Below are positions 1-6,678 of a stretch of 8,446 bases of DNA, one piece after another. How positions within the stretch are numbered: position 1 is the stretch's first letter; each line of letters starts with the position of its first letter. The stretch is taken from the NCBI GenBank assembly GCA_025934475.1, contig JAICXZ010000091.1, positions 1 through 8,446 on the forward strand, given 5' to 3'. The translations under genes were made by a program, and so were the position numbers. The notes beneath the pieces were generated by a model. That model was given only the letters and a program-made list of their open reading frames with translations. It did no database searches and was not told the origin of the DNA. This DNA is from Mucilaginibacter sp. Its GTDB lineage: Bacteria; Bacteroidota; Bacteroidia; Sphingobacteriales; Sphingobacteriaceae.

Positions 1-684
1 AAAAGCCAACGTCAGCCTGTTTTTCATTCTTTTCAAGGCCGAATATCCACTGTTACCCAATGTAGGCGAAGCATTGTTGTCGTGTCTCACGTAACTCATT
101 AATTTATCATCACAAAAAATCACACGGCCCTTTAATTCAGCAACTAACCCAATCCACCAGTCGTGCATATGAATACCCGACGGAAACGGAAGCGAATAAT
201 TGGCAATTTCTCTGTTAAATGACATACAACAGCCCAAAAAAGAATTTCTAACCAAATTTTTGAACAATCCGGCTTTAGAACCGCGCGCCTTAAAAAAGGA
301 GTCGAACAATATCTCTTGGTCTTCATTGACCACTACGGCATCGGATACTACCAAATCGTAACTTTTGTGGAGGAGCAGATGTTTATCAATTTTCCCATCA
401 AACCAAACATCGTCCTGGTCCGCCAGGAAAATATAGTCGCCACTGGCTTGCAAAATGGCATTTTCAAAATTGCCAACAGGGCCTTTTTTATTCTCATTAA
501 AAAATATCTTTATCCGGACATCAGAGAATGATTTAATGATCCCGATCGTATCATCTGTGGATCCATCATCACTTATTATTATTTCATCGAAGGCCTGCAA
601 CTGATCGAGGATGGATTTTAACTGGTTATGTATATATTTTTCTCCGTTAAATGTCGCCATGCAAACAGAGCAATTGGGACGCAT
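1..684 (-). CDS. Family 2 glycosyltransferase, 3' end beyond the window
   Basis: The frame is open from ATG at 684 to the left edge (228 codons, no stop), so the C-terminus is missing. It is a GT-A fold family 2 glycosyltransferase that should act in the cytoplasm, adding a sugar from a nucleotide donor to the lipid-linked repeat unit. The product begins MRPNCSVCMATFNGEKYI. It carries the nucleotide-binding SDDGSTDD at residues 38-45, the metal-binding ADQDDVW at 88-94, a GCCMSFNR segment at 151-158 and MHDWWIGL at 173-180. The YVRHDNNAS segment near 198-205 is typical of the rhamnosyltransferase-like branch (RgpB/CpsI type), but donor and acceptor cannot be read from sequence. The ATG shares one base with the wzy stop (TGATG), implying translational coupling. 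An ATG one codon earlier (687) would give the classic ATGA overlap, but AAGG at 695-692 sits 7 bases before the 684 ATG, the better spacing. The MxPxxSVCMATFNG start also fits the family. Confidence 0.93.
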   Translation of the reverse strand, partial: MRPNCSVCMATFNGEKYIHNQLKSILDQLQAFDEIIISDDGSTDDTIGIIKSFSDVRIKIFFNENKKGPVGNFENAILQASGDYIFLADQDDVWFDGKIDKHLLLHKSYDLVVSDAVVVNEDQEILFDSFFKARGSKAGLFKNLVRNSFLGCCMSFNREIANYSLPFPSGIHMHDWWIGLVAELKGRVIFCDDKLMSYVRHDNNASPTLGNSGYSALKRMKNRLTLAF

Positions 685-1886
685 CATATAGCCTTGTTTT
701 TTTTAAACTTTAAGGAAAGCAAAATCGGGTACACTAATTGAAAACTCATTCCGCTAAAACTCATCATATTGTCGAAAATGCAAAACAATAAAAGTGTATT
801 TAGCATTGCCAGGGCTGTAGAAAAATACGGGTTTTGGGGCTTTATAACGATAAGGTAGCAAAAGGAAATACTCATCAAAAATAAAAAAGTGATTGACATG
901 CCCCACCAGCCCAAGTAGGTATATGATGTTGAATAGACGGTACCAACGGTCAAAAACGGCGCTATTAGCGTATTATCAGGTTTCCGTACATTGAAAACAG
1001 TGGATACTCTTTTAGAAATAAAATCAAAGTTTAACTCACTATTGGCATATTGTAATGCGGTTGGAAGGCTGTAAACCGGTTTTTGTTCGTTAACGTTGAT
1101 TTGAAGGTTCGCCAATGGCGACGATATATACAAGTATGACCAAAAATAAGCCTTCGGCACCGCCGAGTTTACGAAACTGGGTTTAGCTTCAGCCAAATTG
1201 AGCATAATTTCGCTCAATTCCTGCGTTTGACCTTTATCGATTTGATTACTTGTCCTGATGTTGCCAAGCATGCCGAATCCAATTAAAACTACCAGAATTA
1301 TCGCTACTATCCAGAGATATATTTTGATCTTATTCTTTTTGTAGGAAAAAAGGTAAACAAAAAAAATACTTGATATATCCAACAGTACAGTGCCACGTGT
1401 GAAAATTAAGATCGGGAATACAAGCAGATATAAACAAAGAAAAAGGTACTTTTTTTTCTTTTCGACGACATAGCATTTAAACAGGTAAACTGTAAAGAAA
1501 CTAGTAAAAGTTGCTAGTATGACATAGAATGTAGGAATACCGAATTCCTGATAATCGATATCAACGTTGTTTGTGATAGAAAAAAGCGGAATTTGCCCGG
1601 CATAAATAAAATTTAATATATAACCAATAGTGATCCCCAGTACAATCCAGTTTACATTCAACTTATTGATATACTCATAGTTTTTCAATACGCCTTTTCG
1701 CTGCACATAAAGCCCTATGAAACCGCTAATAACGAAAGTTATTATTAAAAAGAACACTAAAGAAAGAGTAAGAGAAGGGAACAGGTATGACCAATCCAGT
1801 TGATACATGAGCAGAGCTAATGTAAATCCTACGATATAAGTAAAAAAGGGATTTACGTCAGCATTACCGATTATCTTCTTGTTCAT
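684..1886 (-). CDS. wzy: Wzy-type repeat-unit polymerase, polytopic membrane protein
   Basis: This 400-residue, very hydrophobic protein has about ten to eleven predicted membrane segments (roughly residues 12-28, 39-60, 79-96, 118-138, 147-163, 170-182, 188-207, 330-346, 356-372 and 380-393). One long hydrophilic loop at about 208-328 interrupts them. That layout, with scattered arginines next to the membrane (FTRGT near 162-166, NIRTS near 209-213), is the hallmark of Wzy/O-antigen polymerases, which join flipped lipid-linked repeats at the periplasmic face. Sequence conservation in the family is low, so the call rests on topology plus the neighbouring wzx, wzz and glycosyltransferase genes. 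I chose ATG at 1886, four bases after the upstream stop. A TTG at 1925 in the same frame would add 13 residues but overlap the upstream gene by 35 bases and give an unlikely polar leader. The stop TGA overlaps the next start. A ligase of the WaaL type would look similar, but the context favours polymerase. Confidence 0.85.
   Translation of the reverse strand: MNKKIIGNADVNPFFTYIVGFTLALLMYQLDWSYLFPSLTLSLVFFLIITFVISGFIGLYVQRKGVLKNYEYINKLNVNWIVLGITIGYILNFIYAGQIPLFSITNNVDIDYQEFGIPTFYVILATFTSFFTVYLFKCYVVEKKKKYLFLCLYLLVFPILIFTRGTVLLDISSIFFVYLFSYKKNKIKIYLWIVAIILVVLIGFGMLGNIRTSNQIDKGQTQELSEIMLNLAEAKPSFVNSAVPKAYFWSYLYISSPLANLQINVNEQKPVYSLPTALQYANSELNFDFISKRVSTVFNVRKPDNTLIAPFLTVGTVYSTSYTYLGWWGMSITFLFLMSISFCYLIVIKPQNPYFSTALAMLNTLLLFCIFDNMMSFSGMSFQLVYPILLSLKFKKNKAI
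696..702 (-). other. Possible -1 slippery heptamer A AAA AAC at the end of wzy
   Basis: The last wzy codons read TTT AAA AAA AAC AAG GCT ATA TGA. The phase therefore presents an in-frame X XXY YYZ heptamer, A AAA AAC, inside an A8 run. The -1 frame is open from there straight into the downstream glycosyltransferase (…K-Q-G-Y-M-M-R-P…), so slippage would fuse the two products. I did not find a convincing downstream stem-loop or upstream stimulatory Shine-Dalgarno. A-rich lysine codons are common in AT-rich genomes, so chance is a real alternative. Confidence 0.2.
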
Positions 1887-1890
1887 TTTA

Positions 1891-2733
1891 TCAAATCCAT
1901 TTAAACCATTTTGCCAAAAACGCAACGTTCCGATGGATTAGGGACAATTTAACAGCTCTTAGGAAAGCGTTAACCATCAACAAGAATTTTTCTGCCATTG
2001 TCGCTGACATGTGCTTTGCGCCGTCCAGATAGTAATCAAATCTTACAATGTCGCTACCCATGCTATTCCTGGTTTCACTAGACAACTGATGCGCAACTTT
2101 AAGATCAACTACAACAAATCTATCTCCGTTAGACTCTTTAAATCGCCTAATAAAATCATGGTCAGCGAAATCGAGTTTGATCTGTTCATTATAGCCATTA
2201 TTTTTTTCGAACGCATCTATAGCGATGCACATTGCGCAATTTATAACTGAAAACGCGCTCAAGCTATTTACACCCGTTTTGACATGACTTGACGAAAACC
2301 CTCTCATAAACCGGAAGTAACATGGAGAAAGTATTTTACCGTTATTTTCCAGCATTATCGGTGCAAATAATATGTCTTCAGGATATTTTTTGAAGGCATC
2401 CAAATATACCGAAATAGCATGATCTGTAAAGCTAGTATCCTGATCTAGTAGAAGGAGCCACTCTTTGTCTTTTTCCCTTGCAATTTTTGCAGCCGTATTG
2501 TAAGCTTTGCTTACCCCGCTATTTTCTTCATCGGGACAATATGTGATAATCCAATTAGGGTATCCGTCAAACACTTCGTCGGCGTTGTAACCAGGGCTGT
2601 TATCATAGACTACCAGATCAAGCACAATATTTGACCGCATCAATGAACTCGACAACGATAAAAATGATTTCGATTGCCCGAGCTTTGTTTTGTACAAGAC
2701 AATTACAGCAACTATTCCGGTGTTATATCTCAT
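1891..2733 (-). CDS. Family 2 glycosyltransferase, rhamnosyltransferase-like
   Basis: This 280-residue soluble GT-A glycosyltransferase is expected to elongate the lipid-linked oligosaccharide in the cytoplasm. The N-terminus GIVAVIVLYKT forms the first beta strand. VVYDNSPG (41-48) takes the place of the usual DDGS nucleotide-binding turn. ENSGVSKAYNTAA (70-82) and LLLLDQDTS (93-101, with the DxD-type metal ligand) follow. INCAMCIA (164-171) and DFADHDFIRR (188-197) supply the acceptor and catalytic-base region. The YDNS / NxGxxxAxN / LDQD / DxDF combination is that of dTDP-rhamnosyltransferases such as RfbF and WbbL, so rhamnose is the likely donor. No rml (dTDP-rhamnose) genes are visible here. 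The ATG at 2733 lies 11 bases inside the upstream glycosyltransferase gene, indicating coupled translation, and the TGA stop is four bases before the wzy ATG. Confidence 0.92.
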   Translation of the reverse strand: MRYNTGIVAVIVLYKTKLGQSKSFLSLSSSLMRSNIVLDLVVYDNSPGYNADEVFDGYPNWIITYCPDEENSGVSKAYNTAAKIAREKDKEWLLLLDQDTSFTDHAISVYLDAFKKYPEDILFAPIMLENNGKILSPCYFRFMRGFSSSHVKTGVNSLSAFSVINCAMCIAIDAFEKNNGYNEQIKLDFADHDFIRRFKESNGDRFVVVDLKVAHQLSSETRNSMGSDIVRFDYYLDGAKHMSATMAEKFLLMVNAFLRAVKLSLIHRNVAFLAKWFKWI

Positions 2734-3391
2734 GCCTCATGTAATAGTATATCTTGGCAAGTGCCACATAAAACCATCCATAGTTACTTTTTACAACCGC
2801 CAATGATTGCTTACTATCAAAATGAGCACTTAACCCACCTTCTAATGCGTAACTTTCAAATTGCGGATCAATAGAAATTTTGTGCCCTGCTTTATACAAT
2901 CGCTGATTGAAATCAAAATCGGCGTATGTTTTAAATTTTATATTGAACGGAGGCGCGGGATGAATATCTTTTTTTATTAGCAAAGCCTGATGATGTAACG
3001 TATTGCCGAGTTTAAGACGCATGTCAACTTTTGGTTGAAACAGGAATTTTTTTCCGATTTGAACATTTCCTGCAATAATATCATAGTTCAAAGGTTTCGA
3101 CACTTCCGGAAGCTTTATTAGCAAATCGCCGCTGCCTAAATATAAAATATAGCTATCGATGTCCGCCCTTTCCCACCCTTTATTCATGGCATCATAGATG
3201 CCCTTATCCGGTTCACTTACCCAATAACTCAGGTACGATCTGTATTTTTTCACAATATCGAGTGTACCGTCTGTAGAGCCTCCATCTATCACTATGCGCT
3301 GCACCTGGTAGTTAATAACGTTGAGCAACGTGGCTTCAATTGATGAAACCGAATTATAGCAAACAATAATGACTGTTATTTTATTCTTCAA
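2723..3391 (-). CDS. Family 2 glycosyltransferase, WcaE-like
   Basis: This 222-residue GT-A enzyme is of the colanic-acid WcaE type. The visible motifs are ITVIIVCYNS at the N-terminus, VIDGGSTDGT (34-43) for nucleotide binding, SEPDKGIYDAMNKG (59-72), LGSGD (85-89) in place of the DxD metal motif (NSGD or GSGD is normal in this branch), HHQA (133-136) and YADFDF (156-161). It should add one sugar to the lipid-linked repeat in the cytoplasm; the sugar is not predictable. The start is a TTG. A stop lies seven codons upstream in frame, the next in-frame ATG is near residue 69 and would remove the nucleotide-binding core, and AAGGA sits 6 bases before the TTG. Its stop overlaps the next glycosyltransferase by 11 bases, while 51 bases separate it from the methyltransferase, the widest gap in the window. 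Confidence 0.92.
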   Translation of the reverse strand: MKNKITVIIVCYNSVSSIEATLLNVINYQVQRIVIDGGSTDGTLDIVKKYRSYLSYWVSEPDKGIYDAMNKGWERADIDSYILYLGSGDLLIKLPEVSKPLNYDIIAGNVQIGKKFLFQPKVDMRLKLGNTLHHQALLIKKDIHPAPPFNIKFKTYADFDFNQRLYKAGHKISIDPQFESYALEGGLSAHFDSKQSLAVVKSNYGWFYVALAKIYYYMRHEI

Positions 3392-3397
3392 CTGAAT

Positions 3398-3402
3398 TCC
3401 TT
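3398..3402 (-). promoter_or_regulatory. Ribosome binding site AAGGA that fixes a TTG start
   Basis: On the minus strand AAGGA is followed by six bases (ATTCAG) and TTG at 3391-3389. It is the clearest Shine-Dalgarno match among the gene starts here, most of which have weak or no such signal. It supports translation starting at the non-ATG codon of the WcaE-like glycosyltransferase. Confidence 0.6.
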
Positions 3403-3442
3403 AAAACGTTCTTTTCAATGTATCCGCCCATTCGGTGCAAGC

Positions 3443-4165
3443 TCACGATCGAAAAAAAGTAGCATCAACCTGCAACACTCTTCCCGTTTTGAGATCATGA
3501 AATACTGGCTCTATCGACCACAGTTCGAAACCCATATTTTTAAGAACAGGTATCATCTCGTCAAACAACTTCTGATTTTCATACAGGGGAATGAGTGATA
3601 ATTCCAATTGTATTCCTGCCGTCTTTTTGATGAGTTGGGGCGCCCCTTTCAGAATTCGGTCTTCGTAGCCCTGTGTATCAATTTTAAGGAAAACCACCGA
3701 ATCATTGTCGATATATTTCGGACAAACGCTATCCAGCTTACTTAAGGGCACTTTCTCCGATGCAATATAACGGGACTCTTCCGCCGCGTTGGTATGAGAT
3801 TCAAGAATGTTAAGAATAGAACTGCTTTCTGAATTGTATGCAATGTTTATGGCGATTTCACCGTCTTCATCGCCAACAGCAGTTTGAGGAGCAACCTGCC
3901 AAAGATCATCCGTTTTGCTATTGGCAATTAATTTCTGATAGGCAGCCGACAGCGGTTCGAATGACACTATGCGTCCCTTGTATCCCGTTTCTCTAAGGGA
4001 TTGCCCAAATTGTCCTTCATTAGCTCCAATGTCAAAGAATAAACTAATGTTATGTTCCTGCAACATCTTAAGAAACAAGGTTCCGGTCCTACTTTCAGGT
4101 GCGTATTTCTTTACGTCGACCCCGAACGCTCTGAAAACGTTTTTTATCTTTTTTCTAATTCGCAT
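3443..4165 (-). CDS. FkbM-family SAM-dependent methyltransferase
   Basis: This 240-residue class I methyltransferase belongs to the FkbM family, whose members O-methylate sugars or polyketides; in polysaccharide loci the target is usually a sugar hydroxyl. Motif I, the S-adenosylmethionine-binding loop, is FDIGANEGQF at 44-53. The acidic ribose-binding strand is VSFEP at 67-71. FLKIDTQGYE at 159-168 is the characteristic FkbM motif (the 'KID.EG.E' box). QLELSLIPLYENQ at 186-198 is the conserved C-terminal substrate-side segment. Length is normal for the family. A basic N-terminal stretch (RIRKKIKNVF) precedes the fold without a signal peptide, so the enzyme is cytoplasmic and may sit at the membrane. 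It lies 32 bases after wzx and before the glycosyltransferases, suggesting it decorates the repeat unit before flipping. No strong ribosome binding site is visible before the ATG. The stop is TGA. Confidence 0.93.
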   Translation of the reverse strand: MRIRKKIKNVFRAFGVDVKKYAPESRTGTLFLKMLQEHNISLFFDIGANEGQFGQSLRETGYKGRIVSFEPLSAAYQKLIANSKTDDLWQVAPQTAVGDEDGEIAINIAYNSESSSILNILESHTNAAEESRYIASEKVPLSKLDSVCPKYIDNDSVVFLKIDTQGYEDRILKGAPQLIKKTAGIQLELSLIPLYENQKLFDEMIPVLKNMGFELWSIEPVFHDLKTGRVLQVDATFFRS

Positions 4166-4197
4166 TTCGTAAGAAATTCAATTTTTACTCGAGTTAA

Positions 4198-5550
4198 TTA
4201 TTTGTTCCATATTCCAACAGCAGAATTATTTAATACTTTACGGCTTTGTATAAATAAGATGAAACCCATTATAATGAATATCACCACATTTGACAATGTT
4301 ACCCCGGCTACGCCAAAGAATCTTCCCAGGAATATCGCAAGAGGAATATTGACAAAAATGCTAAATAAATAAACGTATAACTGGATCCTTATTTTGCCAA
4401 TTCCGTTCAGCAAATAACAGAGCAGGAATATGAAATTGTAGCCAATAGTATATAACATCATAGCAAAAGATATACTGAACGGTACCTGGATAGCGCCAGA
4501 CAACCACAACCGGTACACATAGGATGAGCAAATAAGCATAAATATGCTTACTATCGAAAATACCACCCATATCTGCTGAGTTTTTTTTAAACTGTTCCTA
4601 ATCCAGTCAAAGTCATTTTTTGTATAAGCATCTGTATAAGCACTCCAGAAAGGTCCCAGAATCAATGTAAAGGCCATGATATTGACAGAGAAGAATTTAT
4701 ACGCAATATTAAAAACTGTTACTTGTTTGGGGCCGAACAACTGGGTGATTACAATATTGTCTGTTTGAAAAAGGATAAGAGCTCCGATTTGAATTATAAA
4801 AAAAATACCGCCCAACTTCAATAAGTCACCTGCCTGAGAAAAATCTATCGCACTGAACCGCGGAGCAACAACTCTGTATTCAGTACCATAATACCAGATG
4901 CTGGCAAAAAACTGAACCAAAACCGGTATGCCTGCAAGCACGATCGCCAGGTTAATCAATGAGCCTGTTGTGTTCCTGGTCAGAATGTAAATGACAATGA
5001 CAACCACAATTTGCCCTATTAAATTGATTAGCGATACTTTTGACGGCTTATGAAAAGCGGTTAAGACAGTATTGATTATTTGTGTAACAAATTGCACGCA
5101 AAAGCAACCAAATATGATAAGGGAAAGCTTACTTAAGTCACCTGCAGAAGAATTCAAGATTCTTGCCCAATTAATAAAATGGTTTGTTATGAGGAAGATG
5201 ACAAATACACTTGCCGAAATAATAATTAAAATCGCGTATGTAGTGCTCACATAAATAACCGACTTATCATGTTGTTCTAACGCATTGGTTTCAGCAAGCT
5301 TGTTTTTTAAACCATTTCCCAGGCCGAGATCAAAATAATTAAACCAGCTGATTATTGAACTTAAAGTTAGCCAAACACCGTATTGCGTAGCGTTTACATA
5401 ATTAATGGTCATCGGCACTAATACCAAGCCAATAACTATGCTGAAACCTTTAAGGAAAAAAGTAATGGCGATGTTCTTTTTTGCCTTGATCGTTCGTTCA
5501 TGCCCCCTGGAAAAATAGTTTTCAAATCTCGTTTTTATATTAGTTAACAT
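4198..5550 (-). CDS. wzx: Wzx-type lipid-linked repeat-unit flippase (MOP/MATE superfamily)
   Basis: This 450-residue polytopic inner-membrane protein has about 12 hydrophobic segments (the first at roughly 28-50, the last near 420-435), the normal size and layout for Wzx/RfbX exporters. The conserved early block FDLGLGNGLKNKLAE (73-87) and the mid-protein block QTDNIVITQLFGP (262-274), with FWSAYTDAY at 301-309, are typical of polysaccharide flippases in Bacteroidota. It moves undecaprenyl-diphosphate-linked repeats from the cytoplasmic to the periplasmic leaflet. It starts 37 bases after the wzz-like gene and ends 32 bases before the methyltransferase gene. The ATG has no clear Shine-Dalgarno, but the next in-frame ATG (residue 47) would remove the first membrane helix. 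An A8 run (4798-4805) lies inside the gene without disturbing the frame. Confidence 0.93.
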   Translation of the reverse strand: MLTNIKTRFENYFSRGHERTIKAKKNIAITFFLKGFSIVIGLVLVPMTINYVNATQYGVWLTLSSIISWFNYFDLGLGNGLKNKLAETNALEQHDKSVIYVSTTYAILIIISASVFVIFLITNHFINWARILNSSAGDLSKLSLIIFGCFCVQFVTQIINTVLTAFHKPSKVSLINLIGQIVVVIVIYILTRNTTGSLINLAIVLAGIPVLVQFFASIWYYGTEYRVVAPRFSAIDFSQAGDLLKLGGIFFIIQIGALILFQTDNIVITQLFGPKQVTVFNIAYKFFSVNIMAFTLILGPFWSAYTDAYTKNDFDWIRNSLKKTQQIWVVFSIVSIFMLICSSYVYRLWLSGAIQVPFSISFAMMLYTIGYNFIFLLCYLLNGIGKIRIQLYVYLFSIFVNIPLAIFLGRFFGVAGVTLSNVVIFIIMGFILFIQSRKVLNNSAVGIWNK

Positions 5551-5587
5551 GAAGAATGTTTTTAGAGACCGATCAACTGGATGGGTA

Positions 5588-6655
5588 TTAATTGAGCAAC
5601 TTTTTTACAGCAATGCAGAAAATACTTATGGCACCTGCAATTATAAATCCGCCAATAGTACCTACCGCTTTAGATATATGGTCATTTTTTAATGGCAATA
5701 TCGGCTTATCTAAAACTTCGATCAAAGGCGTTTCCTGCTGTAAGGATATTTTGGAAATTTCCAGGTTTTTCACAATTTCAGCATAGATAGCGCCAGATGC
5801 CTGTACGTCCACTTGCTTCTTTTGAGAAGGCACCCTTAGGCTAAGCAGGAGCGGATTGGCATTGGGGGCTTGATCTATGGCCGAAGCAACCCCTGCTATG
5901 GATAAATTTAATTCTTTTTTGACGCTATCGGCTTGCCTTTGTAAGACTTTGACGTTCTGAGAGGTTTTTTTGGTTTTAGTTTGCACATAGAAATCACTTA
6001 CGGTTTCCACCAGCTTAGTTACAAATTCCTTTGCAAACAATTCATCCTTTGAACTAAAATTCACATCGACAATACTCAATTTCTTATCAGGCTTAGCGAC
6101 ACTTAGGTACTTTTTATTGAATTTTTCGACCAAATCAGAAATAATGCTATCCTGCTTTCGATTGAATTTATCTGGATCACCGACGAATGTTATACTATCG
6201 ATATCATCGTGTTTCCGCCACTTAGCTCTTAGACCATTATAGTTGACATATCTATCTATCAAAAGCTCGTTTGTGCCCTTGAAATCTACAGAGCTCAGCA
6301 ACGCTCTTTCGATCATAAGCCGAGATTTATATAACTCAATGATATTGTCCCCTTCAAATATGCCGCCGCCATTGCCGCCAAGATTTATACCCGCTAAGCT
6401 TGCGAGGCCGGCATATTGGCCCAGCCCGTTCAATTTACTCGACTCTTCAAGTACAAACGTACATTGAGCCGTATAAGTAGGTCGCTGAAATATTGAATAA
6501 GCCGCTCCAGCAAGCGCCCCGCCCAAAGAAACTAATAAAATAATGACCCACTTACTTAGCGCGTACCGTAAACTTGATGCAGTCCTGGCAAAAAAATCCG
6601 AAACTGATATTCCTTCAACATCATTCGTTTGTTCCATTTGCTCTTGCTTATTCAT
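5588..6655 (-). CDS. wzz: Wzz/PCP-family chain-length or copolymerase protein, no kinase domain
   Basis: This 355-residue inner-membrane protein has two membrane helices, one near 36-56 (WVIILLVSLGGALAGAAYSIF) and one near 329-348, flanking a large periplasmic part. This is the polysaccharide copolymerase design. Just after the first helix, RPTYTAQCTFVLEE begins the Wzz domain. A glycine-rich loop (LGGNGGGIF, 92-100) precedes the conserved DNIIELYKSR (103-112). A helical, partly coiled-coil stretch covers about 205-310. PLIEVLDKPILPL (310-322) is the proline-rich segment leading into the second helix. The protein ends seven residues after that helix, so there is no C-terminal BY-type tyrosine kinase domain and no tyrosine cluster. 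It should set polymer length with Wzy and contact the outer-membrane exporter. The ATG follows GAGGA at very short spacing (3 bases), 23 bases after the exporter stop. Confidence 0.92.
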   Translation of the reverse strand: MNKQEQMEQTNDVEGISVSDFFARTASSLRYALSKWVIILLVSLGGALAGAAYSIFQRPTYTAQCTFVLEESSKLNGLGQYAGLASLAGINLGGNGGGIFEGDNIIELYKSRLMIERALLSSVDFKGTNELLIDRYVNYNGLRAKWRKHDDIDSITFVGDPDKFNRKQDSIISDLVEKFNKKYLSVAKPDKKLSIVDVNFSSKDELFAKEFVTKLVETVSDFYVQTKTKKTSQNVKVLQRQADSVKKELNLSIAGVASAIDQAPNANPLLLSLRVPSQKKQVDVQASGAIYAEIVKNLEISKISLQQETPLIEVLDKPILPLKNDHISKAVGTIGGFIIAGAISIFCIAVKKLLN

Positions 6656-6678
6656 AAATCCTCAACAAATGTGGCACT

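Noticed and set aside
316..531. Plus-strand open frame of 71 codons and a short minus-strand frame at 144-326
   Set aside because: Both overlap the left-edge glycosyltransferase, which reads through the whole stretch on the minus strand with intact family motifs. The short frames have no recognisable domain and are shadows.
1887..1925. TTG start 13 codons upstream for the polymerase gene
   Set aside because: It would overlap the upstream glycosyltransferase by 35 bases and add a polar leader; the ATG at 1886 sits four bases after the upstream stop, as expected in a tight operon.
3392..3442. Internal promoter in the widest intergenic gap
   Set aside because: I see neither a Bacteroidota-type TAnnTTTG box nor a -33 TTTG element in these 51 bases; co-transcription is the simpler reading.
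4181..4200. Imperfect palindrome around CTCGAG between wzx and the methyltransferase gene, considered as a terminator or operator
   Set aside because: The arms pair poorly beyond the six-base core and no T-run follows in the transcribed direction, so it does not resemble an intrinsic terminator.
697..4805. Four A/T homopolymers of eight bases (697-704, 1359-1366, 1450-1457, 4798-4805) as possible phase-variation tracts in wzy and wzx
   Set aside because: Tracts of eight A or T are expected about once by chance at this base composition and more often in lysine- or phenylalanine-rich membrane proteins; the frames are intact and the tracts are short for contingency loci. Only the phase of the first one is notable.
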